In this document: piece after piece, positions 9,805 to 20,110 of the stretch | Numbering within the stretch: position 1 is the stretch's first letter | Layout: the number at the start of each line of letters is the position of its first letter | Source of the DNA: Chaetoderma sp. LZ-2023a | Taxonomy: Eukaryota; Mollusca; Caudofoveata; Chaetodermatida; Chaetodermatidae | NCBI GenBank assembly: GCA_034401795.1 | Contig: CM067367.1 | Coordinates: 79,791,079-79,855,078, forward strand | Direction of reading: 5' to 3' | Length of the DNA stretch: 64,000 nt | Position numbers and translations under genes: made by a program | Notes under the pieces: model-generated | The model's input: only the letters and a program-made list of their open reading frames with translations | The model's database searches: none | Told to the model about the DNA's origin: nothing

Positions 9805-11125
9805 ATCCATTTCTAGCTAAGCCCCTCCCATTTCTAGCAATGCCCCTCCCATTTCTAGCTATGCCCCTCCCATTTCTAGCTATGCCCCTCCCATTCCTAG
9901 CTATGTTCCTCCCATTTCCAGCTATGCCCCTCCCATTTCTAGTTATACCCCTCCCATTTCTAGCTATGCCCCTCCCATTTTTAGCCATGTTCCTCCCATT
10001 TCCAGCTATGCTCCTCCCATTTCCAGCTATGCCCCTCCCATTTCTAGCTATGCCCCTCCCATTCCTAGCTATGTTCCTCCCATTTCCATCTATGCCCCTC
10101 CCAGTTCTAGCAATACCCCTCCCATTTCTAGCTATGCCTCTCCCATTTCTAGCTATGTTCCTCCCATTTCCAGCTATGCCCCTCCCATTTCCAGCTATGC
10201 CCCTCCCATTTGTAGCTATGCCCCTCCCATATCCAACTATGTTCCTCCCATTTCCAGCTATGCCCCTCCCATTTCTAGCTATACCCCTCCCATTTCTAGC
10301 TATACTCCTCCCATTTCTAGCTATGTTCCTCCCATTTCCAGCTATGCCCCTCCCATTTCCAGCTCTGCCTTCCATTTCCAGCTATGTTCATCCCATTTCT
10401 AGCTATTCCCCTCCCATTTCCAGCTATGCCCCTCCCATTTGTAGCTATGCCACTCCCATTTCTAGCTATGCCACTCCCATTTCTAGCTAAGTTCCTCCCA
10501 TTTTCAGCTATGCCCCTCCCATTTCCAGCTATGCCCCCCCCATTTCTAGCTATGCTCCTCCAATTTCTAGCTATGCCTGTCCCATTTTCCAGCTATACCC
10601 TCCCATTTCCAGCTATGTCACTCCCATTTCCAGCTGTGCTCCTCCCATTTCCAGCTATGCCCCTCCTCCCATTTCTAGCTATACCCCTCCCATTTCTAGC
10701 TATACCCCTCCCATCTCTAGCTATGTTCCTCCCATTTCCAGCTATGCCCCTCCCATTTCCAGCTATGCCTCCCATTTCTAGCTATGTTCATCCCATTTCT
10801 AGCTATTCCCCTCCCATTTCCAGCTATGCCCCTCCCATTTGTAGCTATGCCCCTCCCATTTCTAGCTATGCCACACCCATACCTAGCTACATTCCTCCCA
10901 TTTCCAGCTATGACCCTCCCATTTCCAGCTATACCCCTCCCATTTCTAGCTATGCCCCTCCCATTTCTAGCTAAGTTCCTCCCATTTTCAGCTATGCCCC
11001 TCCCATTTCTAGCTATTTCCTCTCATTTCCAGCTATACCCCTCCAATTTCTAGCTATACCCCTCCAATTTCTAGCTATACCCCTCCAATTTCTAGCTATG
11101 TTCCTCCCATTTCTAGCTAAGCTAT
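9805..11125 (+). repeat. 21-bp minisatellite, about 60 copies
   Basis: Tandem copies of CCCATTTCTAGCTATGCCCCT with C/T and A/G variants. Because 21 is a multiple of three, all six frames stay open over long stretches, giving spurious proteins with 7-residue repeats (for example PLPFLAM). The array shows higher-order structure: a block containing a TCCAT deletion and GTTCATCCC occurs near 10370 and again near 10765. The right edge at 11110-11125 merges directly into the subterminal arm of the palindromic MITE. Confidence 0.95.
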
Positions 11126-11265
11126 GCCCACCTTTTATGCGTGTTCGGATTGATTTATATACTTTGAATCCTGACATCACAGAATTCATCTCCAAGGTAA
11201 CTATACAGGCAAGCTGTTGAATATTTTGAAACTAGTTTTACTTGGTGCTGTTGCTGTTACTCCGT
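11126..11265 (+). mobile_element. Palindromic MITE, left half only (copy E)
   Basis: CCCACCTTTTATGCGTGTTC, TTCGGATTGATTTATATAC and GGTAACTATACAGGCAAGC lead into GTTGAATATTTTGAAACTAG and GGTGCTGTTGCTG. The right half of the hairpin and the CRE arm are missing. The adjoining 21-bp array is an expansion of the sequence expected at this element's left end. Confidence 0.65.
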
Positions 11266-11637
11266 AATCTTGCTAGAATATTTTTTATGTACTTACATCA
11301 TGATCAACGTATTGCTGTTAAGAGTATAGACACTAATGGATGCATCCAATCTGTCTGACATCATAATCAAAATACATCGCGAGTTGTTAGCTAATGTCAT
11401 ACTCCATTGACGTAGGTCTGATATAAAGAGGCAAAGGTCTAAAATTAGCCGTTCGAACTGTATATCTTTCCTCATGTTTGCAATCAATGCAATTTTTAGT
11501 AGTGCCTCTACTAGCATAATATATGTCTGTCTTTCTATCTATCAGTCAGTCAGTTGGTCTTTCTGTCAAATTTTTGACATTTCTGACAAAAGTGACCAAA
11601 GCACACCTATACATGCCCATTACACTTGTTGCATTTT

Positions 11638-13910
11638 TAGCTCACCTGGCTCGAAGGGCCAAGTAAGCTTATGCCGTGGCGACCATCCATTGTCTGTCCA
11701 TCATCTGTCCATCTGTCAACTTTTGCTTTAAAACACTACTCCTAATTAATCACTTGGCTGATTTCAACCAAATTTGGCTGGAAGGACCCTTTGGTTGTAG
11801 ACTCCAGAACTGCCATTTGGAATTTTGATTAATCAATTTTTGTGTGTGAAAATCTTAGATTTTATGAAATTTGTACCTGAAAAAATGGAAATTGTCAAAT
11901 TGCTTCTCATTACCATTCTGAGCGATTTCAACCAAATTTAGCTGAAAGGATCCTGTAATGATGGGCTCTAGAACTTCCTTACAGAATTTTGATTCGTCAA
12001 TTTATTGGCGTCAAATCTTAGATTTTATTTTAAATGTACTGAAAATTATCAAATTGCTTCTTACCATCTTGACCAGTTTTAACCAAATTTTACTGAAAGA
12101 AGCATATGGCCATAGGCTCTAGAACTTCCATTCAGAATTTTGATTCATCAATTTTTGGCTCCTGGTGACCATCCGTCGTCCGTCCGTCCATCGTCAGACG
12201 TCCGTCAACTTTTGCTTTAAAACCAATAGCTGAATCATAACGAAATTTTGGTCTAAGGATGCTATTGTGCTCAGATCCGGAACTTCCATTTAGAATTTTG
12301 ATTCATAAATTTTTTGGGTCAAAATCTTAGATTTTATTAAATTGAAATTGTTAAATTGCTTTTTCTCCTTACCCTTTTGACCAATTTCAATCAAATTTGG
12401 TTGAAAGGATCCTATGGTCATAGGTTATAGAACCTGCATTCAGAATTTTGATTCGTAAATATTTTTGGTGAAAAACTTAGATTTTATTAAAAATTTACCG
12501 GAAATTGTCAAATTGCTTCTTCTCCTTAGAATTTTGACCCATTTCAACCAAATTGGGCTGAAAGAATCCTATTGTCATAGGCTCTAGAAATTCCATTCAG
12601 AATGTTTTTGCGTAGATATTTTGAGTGAAAATCATAGATTTTAATAAAAATTTACCGGAAATTGTCAAATTGCTTCTTCTCCTTACCAATTTTACCAATT
12701 TAAACCAAATTGGGCTGAAAGAATCCTATGGTCATAGGCTCTAGAACGTCCATTCAGGATTTTGATTCATAAATCTTTTGGGTAAAAGTCCTAGGTTTTA
12801 TTAAAAATTTACCGGAAATTGTTAAATTGCTTCTTCTTATTACCCTTTGACCGATTTCAATCAAATTTGGCTGAAACAATCCTATGGCCATAGGTTATAG
12901 AACCTACATTCAGAATTTTGATTCGTAAATATTTTGGGTGAAAAACTTAAATTTTAGTAAAAATTTACCGGAAATTGTCAAATTGCTTCTTCTCCTTAGA
13001 ATTTTGACTGATTTGAACCAAATTGGGCTTAAAGAATCCTATGGTCATAGGCTCTAGAACTTCCATTCAGAATTTTGTTGCGTAGATATTTTGGGTGAAA
13101 ATCATAGAGTTTATTAAAAATTTACTGGAAATTGTCAAATCTCTACTTCTCCATACCATTTTGACAGATTTCAACCAAATTGGACTGAAAGGATTCTATT
13201 GTGATAGGCTCTAGTACCTCTATTCAGAATTTTGATTCATGAATTTTTTGCGTGAAAATCTTAGATTTTATGAAAAATTTACCAGAACTTGTCTAAACAC
13301 TGCTTCTCTTTAGTTGCGTGTCATATTTCAAACAAATTTGGGTAGAGTGACCCTATCAAGGTAGACTAGAATTTCTATTCAGAATTTTGTTTGTTAAATT
13401 TTTTGGTTGGCCATCTTGGATTTTCCGAAAATTATCCATCATATCTATTTAAATGCAAATGGTTCAAATGCTAATAGTCCAGGTGAGCGCCACAGGCCAT
13501 TGGGCCTCTTGTTTGGGTCAAAATCTTTATGAAAAATGTACCAGAAATAGTCATATTGCTTCTTCTCCTTACCATTCTGAGCGATTTCAACCATATTGGG
13601 CTGAAAGGATCCTGTCGTGATAGGCTCCAGAACTACCATACAGAATTTTGATTGTTCAATCTTTTTTGGGTGAAAATCTTTTATGAAGAATTTACCGGCA
13701 ATGGTCAAAATGCTACTCTTCCATAGCTGCTTGACATATTTCAATCAAATTTGGCTAGATGCATTCTATGGTGGTATGTTCTAGAACTTCTATTCAGAAT
13801 TTTTATTGATCAATTTTGGGGTGAAAATCTTAGATTTTATTAAAAGAATCTAGTGGAAATGGTCAAAATGCTACTCCTTAGCTGCCTGACATATTTCAAC
13901 CAATTTTGTC
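11638..13910 (+). repeat. Array of about 13 units of 156 bp in a terminal-motif element
   Basis: The left edge reads AGCTCACCTGGCTCGAAGGG and GCTTATGCCGTGGCGACC, then a run of CCAT/CTGT repeats. Units follow at about 156-bp spacing, each with ATTTCAACCAAATTTGGCTG, GGATCCTATGGTCATAGGC, CATTCAGAATTTTGATTC and TTACCGGAAATTGTC. A terminal motif CCAGGTGAGCGCCACAGGCC / ATTGGGCCTCTTGTTT lies at 13479-13514. It is the partial inverse of the left edge, and two further units continue after it. The layout resembles the pearl-type repeats described in bivalves, later linked to Helentron-derived elements; that link is inference. Confidence 0.8.
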
Positions 13911-13911
13911 T

Positions 13912-14055
13912 AGTGTTGGGATTGATTTATATAATCCGAATCCTGAATTCCCAGAATCCTAATTTCATGGTAACTATACAACTAACCTATTGAATATTTT
14001 AATAACCTAATTTGATGATGCGTGTGGGTTGGGGGTTGTTGGAGAGAGGTGGGTT

Positions 14056-14105
<50 letters not shown>

Positions 14106-14330
14106 ATGCGTGCGTGTGTGTGTGCAGTTTCTGCCTATGGTAGCGATGGTACCAAGTCAAATTAGTTTTAAAAATATTCAACAGAATGTATTAAATGGTA
14201 AAGACATGCAATATGTACAATTGGCAGGCTATTCCAGCATCATGGTGGATTATCTTTATCAATTATCATTGTGACATCAGCCTACATGTGATGTAATTTA
14301 TTCTGACGTCATATATTTGATCGGGTTAGT
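13912..14330 (+). mobile_element. Palindromic CRE-rich MITE, copy F, with TG microsatellite in the hairpin centre
   Basis: GGGATTGATTTATATAATCC and GGTAACTATACAAC precede the left half (TTGAATATTTTAATAACC). The hairpin loop is replaced by a G/T-rich expansion including about 23 TG units (14056-14124). The right half AAGTCAAATTAGTTTTAAAA follows, then the TGACATC and TGACGTCA-containing arm to about 14330. Confidence 0.7.
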
Positions 14331-15404
14331 CTGGCATATTGTAATGCATTTTTCTCAACATATGTCGCTAGCATGTGACTATTACACACATGAGATAGAT
14401 GATGTGTAGTGGCTTAATTAATATTGTACAATGCAATATATCATGGTTTATGTGATAAATGTGTAGAATATATTCCAGTGATAAATGTTCAAAGATATTC
14501 TTCTTTTGACCATCAACTGACTATTCTCATAACAACTGCAGAAGCCATTTTTTGGCCAGCGGGACCATTATTGTTAAAATCAATTCACTGTGACAGTATT
14601 TACTGGGCAAGACATTGGTCACAAAAATGCATCCACGAATTGGTATTAAGATGCATACTTAATCTATAAATAGGTGATGTATATCCTCATGTCTCGCCTC
14701 AATATTTTCAAACATTGTACTTTCTGTCATTGTCTAGTTGTAACAGAGATAATCATAATCTTTTCTTTTGGTTGTTTTTTATCTAATCATTCTTCAAACA
14801 ATTTATTATGTGTTCAATTATAAGCATACATATTTAGTTCCTCTGTGTTTGTACAGGTAATGATAAAAAATTTTATTGTCATGACTAAAAAATGTATAGT
14901 TGTCTCCAAACGTTTTAATAAATAAATGTTTTCTTGTTGTTTATTGTTTTATATCATAGTGAATATAATTTTGAAGCGATTTGTCTGTGAAATGTTTAAC
15001 TATGACTCCCTACGAGGAAGAATTCCACTGTATATGAGCATACTGATAATAATTTGTCGCACATTGGTTTTGATAAAAATTTGACAGTGAAGGAAATACA
15101 GAGATGCCTTTGCATCTTGAAATTGTATTTTGTGATCAAATTTATGTAATCTATTGTACAGAAACTGGATGACATATTTATATCTCAAGATATCATCAAT
15201 TTTTATATTCTTAGAAATATGTGTAGTGTGTACATAATTATGTTGTCAGAAAAGTTGAAAAAAATCTCTTTGTATTTTATTTTTCCTGTGAGAAAAATTG
15301 CAATATACTTGGTAAGTGATGACATACTTCAGGGTCTGCTTGTTTGTTTAATCGCCTTGACCATTGAAAATTTGCATGTCTCAAATTCAAGATACTTTTA
15401 CAGG
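14331..15404. other. Gene-free AT-rich DNA, nothing recognised
   Basis: No supported gene or RNA. Several AATAAA hexamers occur near 14920, as expected by chance in AT-rich sequence. Confidence 0.45.
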
Positions 15405-15530
15405 AGAGCTGTTGAATATTTTGAACGTAATTTGCCGGGAACCTGTTGTTGGTTGCTGCCATAGGAAAGCGTTTCCATAGGCAACAACAGCTCCCACTCA
15501 AATTAGATTCAAAATATTCACCAGACTGTT
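15405..15530. mobile_element. Palindromic MITE core, copy G
   Basis: AGCTGTTGAATATTTTGAAC and GTTGGTTGCTGCCATAGG face CCATAGGCAACAACAGCTCC and CAAATTAGATTCAAAATATTC. The hairpin core is intact, with arms about 50 bp apart, but the outer arms are not recognisable. Confidence 0.65.
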
Positions 15531-15984
15531 CCTGACATGATAGAGAATTTCTAATTTCTGCTATGTAGGTGGTAAAGGGTTAAACATTTGTTAAATAAAA
15601 AACTGGTTTTGGTTAACAGAACATAATAGCACAAGTTACATACGAAATGTTTCAAGAAAGACATTCTGAACTCAATAAGTATATATTTATGAAGTAATCT
15701 TAACTCTCTCTCACTACAAGATTTTAATGATGTCACATTCAGTTATATGCCATTGGATAATCTTATCGGCTCCAAGCATAAAATCGTTATTAACCCGAAC
15801 CCTTCCTGTGTCAACAGCATCTCAAAACGCTCAAAATACTAATTATAGTAATTCTTTCACATGTTTAACCCTTTAAGCCTTAAATTTGATCAAGAAAATT
15901 TCAAAATTTTCACTGAAAATATCTATTTGCAGACCAAAGAGAAGTTTTCCTTGCGGAACGAGCTCCTGCCTGCCTTGCATTCCG

Positions 15985-16495
15985 TAGGGAAAACACAACA
16001 GAACATTGCTAAAATGTCTCGGCAGAAACATGTTTTTCCTACAGAATAATAAGTTTTGTTAGATCGCTCTGCTATATCGCGAAACATGTTTGGAGGTGAC
16101 TCGCGAAAAGCAAAACATGTTTTCAATCTGTGACGTAATTGCATGCAAAACAAGTCATACGTAACAGAGGCATAAGTCCTAAGTGTGTCGCGCAAAGGAT
16201 GTTGGGATGCCGTTTTCTTAGCAAACATTGTTCCATATAGAATAGTTTTGTTGCAGAGCGCTCTAGCATAGCAGACCTATTGAAACTGTTTTAGCACATG
16301 GAATGTAAGGCTGGTAAATAAAACTTAACAGAGTGCTCTGCAGAAACATGTTTCTCCTACGGAATGACTATACGTTTTGTTAGAGCGCTCTGCTATTTCG
16401 AGAAACATGTTTGGAGGTGACTTGCGAAAGACAAAACATGTTTTTAATTTGTGATGTAATTGCAAGCAAAACAACGTCCTATGTCACAGAGGCCA
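15985..16495. repeat. Direct repeat, about 160-bp unit duplicated
   Basis: GCAGAAACATGTTTTTCCTAC, GAAACATGTTTGGAGGTGAC and GCAAAACATGTTTTCAATCTG (16023-16133) recur in the same order at 16341-16455. The end GTCACAGAGGCC echoes GTAACAGAGGC. The AACATGTT palindrome recurs six times. No protein is supported; the function is unknown. Confidence 0.65.
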
Positions 16496-16962
16496 GGTTG
16501 ATGAATGCAACGTGATCACTGGCATATCCAAAACTAATGACATGTTCCAAGACCCTTGGTCCAATTATGAAGGCCTAAACCCCAGTATGTGGCCTGTTTT
16601 TGCTCCATGAGTACTAGCTTATGGCCTGTCTGTAGTTGCTGCTCTGAGTGTTTAGCTACTTTAGTCTCTTGATTGCATGATCGATGTTATAGTGTTCACA
16701 GTCTGCCCCTAAGGTTTGCCTCCTGGGAAGGTTGCATCGTCCAAGGATGTCAAGCACAGTTTCTTGTTTGAAGAAGCTTAGACATAATCAGAGTTGCCTC
16801 TGTATGCGGATGTCAGCCCGCAATCCTTGATGACTTAGTTTCCCAACAAAGTTGGTACCTACGGAGGAGACCGGTGTGAAGGTGACATCTTTCTCCCCCC
16901 CCCCCCCAATGTGAAAACATGGGTCGGTGAAAGCCAGTCCAGTGAAAGAGGATTTTTGTCCT

Positions 16963-17160
16963 GTGGATGGTGGTCTGGTGGTAGAGCACTCACCTCCCAA
17001 TTGCTAGGAGAATGTTGCCATGGAATTGCCATGTTCAAACCCCACTCAGGTCGAAAAAATTGAAAAAGGTAAAATTACATTCCAGATGATGAATGAGCTA
17101 GATCCTAGTGCCAGTGCGTCATCAAAGACAGGGTTCATAGAACTAATGCTTGACAATAAT
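16963..17160 (+). mobile_element. tRNA-derived SINE head
   Basis: Box A TGGTCTGGTGG (16971-16981) and box B GTTCAAACCCC (17033-17043) are spaced about as in a tRNA gene, with AGAGCACTCACCTCCC between them as expected for the D-stem and anticodon region. The predicted acceptor and anticodon stems do not pair well, so this is not a working tRNA gene. A non-tRNA body follows and ends near an AATAATAAC stretch. It reads as a pol III-type SINE lying just upstream of a decayed LINE. Confidence 0.55.
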
Positions 17161-17169
17161 AACAACCAC

Positions 17170-19258
17170 TAAGTGTCGCATAGTCAACACATATGCCCCA
17201 ACTACCGAAAAAGCCAAAGAGAATCCAGCAATATTAGATTCCTTCTATGCAGAACTGAGCTCCGCCATTACATTCCCAGCTGGATGACAACTCTTCGTGT
17301 GTGGAGATTTGAACTCCCAGCTGTATACACTTGGAAAAGTTCAGGATTTGGCTTATGCATGGGATCGTATAGATAGGGACACGCGGCAGCAATGGAGATG
17401 TACTGGTGGCATTCCTTAGTTCCAATTGCCTATTTGTCATAAATACGGCTTTCAAACACCTATGCCATCACCGGACCACATGGGCTGGACACATTGCTGA
17501 TCGCAAAGCCCCAAAAGGGTCTAAGGCTGCAACAGCTGTCTTCAACCAAATATATTTCGTACTAGGCAAGACAGAAGCAAAACCCTACTTCGGGATCCTC
17601 GTTCCTATGGAGGCACAGACCTCAATTCTGACCATAAGCCAGTCATTACACACCTTTAGATGAACGAACTCTACCTAATGTATAAACGCCATACCAGGCA
17701 ATAGGGTAGAGTCACCTACAACCTACCAAAGCTCATCAGTGACACTGACACTCAAATACCATACAAACGGTCTCTCTGGGAGCAGTTAGCTAACATCGAC
17801 ATCAGCTCCGATCTAAACGATGCCCTAACCAAAATACTGAAATCTATGGAATCATCAGCTACCAGCACGATAAGTGTTCTTAAAAACAACCGAACTAGGT
17901 ATACTGACGACCCTCTAGTAGTAAACCTGTCAACAGAGCAGAAAACATTACGCCTGCACATCTATCAGAGTGGCCAAAACTTCGCCGGGAGAGCAATAAC
18001 ATTCTGCGCCACATTAGCGAACGCTTACAAGATTTTGCTATTCAACAAGCAGACTCCCTAGCAGATGAAATCACTGCCACAGATGACTGACACAAAATGT
18101 TTCGGGCAGCCTGAGCCCTGAGAGTTACTGACTACACACCACCACTCACTAAACAACTCTGAAGGACACTTTATCGGGACTGACCAGGGCAAAGCAGAGT
18201 CGATTCGAGAATTGTTCGAGGAACAGTTCACTGACCATGATGATGAGCCCTTGCACCCGGTCTTGGGAGACACCAGACCATTACTGATACCAATTAAAAC
18301 AGCAGCAGTTGAAAAGGCATTTAAAGCCCTGAAAAATTGACCGTGCATCTGAACCTGATGGCATGAGCAATGAACTATTCAAATATCCAAGTGACATTAT
18401 CTCAAAACCGATCACTATGCTGCATCGGAGACAAGATTGATGACTTTATCTGATCATGTCAAAGTGGCTTCAAACGTGGACGCAGCTGCACAGACATTGT
18501 TTTGGCTCAACGCATACTTGTATCGGTAGTCATGTCCAAATGCTGGGATTTCCACAAAATGGCCATTGCCATGTCACGAGCCTTCGACACAATTAAACGC
18601 TCAAAGATCCTAGATGTACTACACCAGGCCAGTTGCAATGAAGATGAGTTGCCACTACTGAGACTACTGCTTGTAGACACCAAGCTGAGAGTACGAGTCA
18701 AGTCAGTGAAGTCATTGTAGTTTGAGACATCAATCGGCTCCCCACAGGGATAAGCTCTATATCCTGTGCTTTTCACATATTACTTTGCTGCTGCATTGAA
18801 ATCCGTGTGGGAAAGTTGAAGAAGACCAAACACTCAGTGCCAATACTGGATGTGGACTTCATAAACGAGGAAAGGAAACTCCTCGACAAAATTTTCCCAA
18901 TAGCTGCGAACAAACTAAAAATTGAGAATCTCTATAAATGAATCCAAAACAGAGTTCACCCCCATATACTATCTACAAAGCATAAAACTAAAGAAAATGA
19001 CGATCCATTTCGTGGCGGCGAACCATGGAGGAAAAGTAAAATCCTGGGCTCACTGCTTTGCAGTACTGCTGACATTGCTGCATGCTGCATCATGAGGAAT
19101 ATAGCTTTCCAGTCTTTCTGAAAGCTATGGATTCGTAGATCAAAGATGTCCTTGATAAAAAGACTACGTTTATATAATGCAACCTGCGTATCCTTGATGC
19201 TGCAATACTGTAAAAGCTGGGCAGCTCCAAAGGCAGTTCTGGACAAGCTCGATGCCTG
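17170..19258 (+). pseudogene. Decayed non-LTR retrotransposon (endonuclease and RT remnants)
   Basis: Pieces in several frames line up in the order of a LINE ORF2. STYAPTTEKAKEN and DSFYAELSS (endonuclease) come first. A stretch with INTAFKHLCHHRTTWAG follows, then SDHKPVITHL. Next is the linker with RTRYTDDPLVVNLSTEQ. RT pieces are AVEKAFKALKN, SRAFDTIKRSKILDVLHQ and FETSIGSPQG. Last is LGSLL..IRRSKMSLIKRLRLYNA. At least six frameshifts or stops interrupt it. The YADD catalytic box is not recoverable, and a poly-C tract marks where a gypsy element replaces it. The clade is uncertain; an RTE-like or related group is my best guess. Confidence 0.75.
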
Positions 19259-19289
19259 CCCCCCCCCCCCCCCCCCCTAACCCCCCTCC

Positions 19290-20110
19290 GCAAACATTTC
19301 GCCGTGGTGGATAGAAGTGTTACCAATTCCTTAGAAGGACGTATCCCCTCCTGAATCCACGCGTATATATTTCGTGTCTGCACGTCTGTTGTTTGGTGGT
19401 GTCCAATTTTCTCCGGATTCCACTCTGCGCACCTCAATTCGGGGTACTCCGGAGATGGCTGCGTTGACTGTGTCACTGTGGCGGCCTCTTCTTGTTCATC
19501 TTCCGCGCCGATTTTCCTGAGGCCATCGGCATTCCCATGCAATTTGTCGGGATGGGGAACAACGTTAAAGTTATAGGCCTGCAGGGATTGCTGCCATCTC
19601 GCTACCTGGCCCTCCAGATTTTTAAAGTTCCTGAGTCACCATATTGAGGCATGGTCTGTACGGAGTGTAAAAGGGCGCCCATATAGAAAGTGTTTATAAT
19701 ACTTGACGAAATGGACCGCCGCCAATAGTTCTCGCTTGGTGGTTGCGTATCTTCTCTCCATTTTATTCAGAGTACGCGAACCATAACCCAATACCTGCTG
19801 TGTTCCGTCTTCCGTGACCTAAGATAGAACTGCGCCGATAGAGAAAGCTGATGCGTCAGTGTCTAAGATGAAATCGAGGTTTGGATTAGGGTGAGCAAGA
19901 ATCGGGGCGGTCATCAAGAGTTCCTTCAGTGTCCTGAAGGAGCCTTCACACTCACTCATCCACTCAAATTGTCGATCTTTCTCAGTGATCTTGTAGAGGG
20001 GTGAAGCAATCTCACTGAAATGTCTGATGTAACGGCGATAGTAGCGGGATAGGCCAAGAAAACTTCGTGTCTCCGTAACTGAGGAGGGTTGTGGCCACTG
20101 CTACTGCCTT
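19290..20110 (-). pseudogene. gypsy RT connection and RNase H region (frameshifted)
   Basis: In a frame different from the RT body, the minus strand reads RHFSEIASPLYKITEKDRQ, then DFILDTDASAFSIGAVLS, GYGSRTLNKMERRYATTK, RELLAAVHFVKYYKHFLYG and RPFTLRTDHASIW. These are the RNase H blocks of Ty3/gypsy pol, including both Asp motifs. Stops follow GAVLS and ASIW. A shift near 20100 separates it from the RT frame. The last open stretch (19542-19090 minus) ends in the poly-C tract. Confidence 0.8.

Noticed and set aside
9797..11053. Seven-residue-repeat proteins on both strands
   Set aside because: Frames stay open because the minisatellite unit is 21 bp. The same DNA gives long frames in both directions, and it is explained by MITE-arm expansion.
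14424..14669. 81-codon ORF as a small gene
   Set aside because: No homology pattern, promoter or splice evidence; the length is expected by chance.
16963..17051. Functional tRNA gene
   Set aside because: Box A and B are present, but acceptor and anticodon stems do not pair and a SINE body follows.
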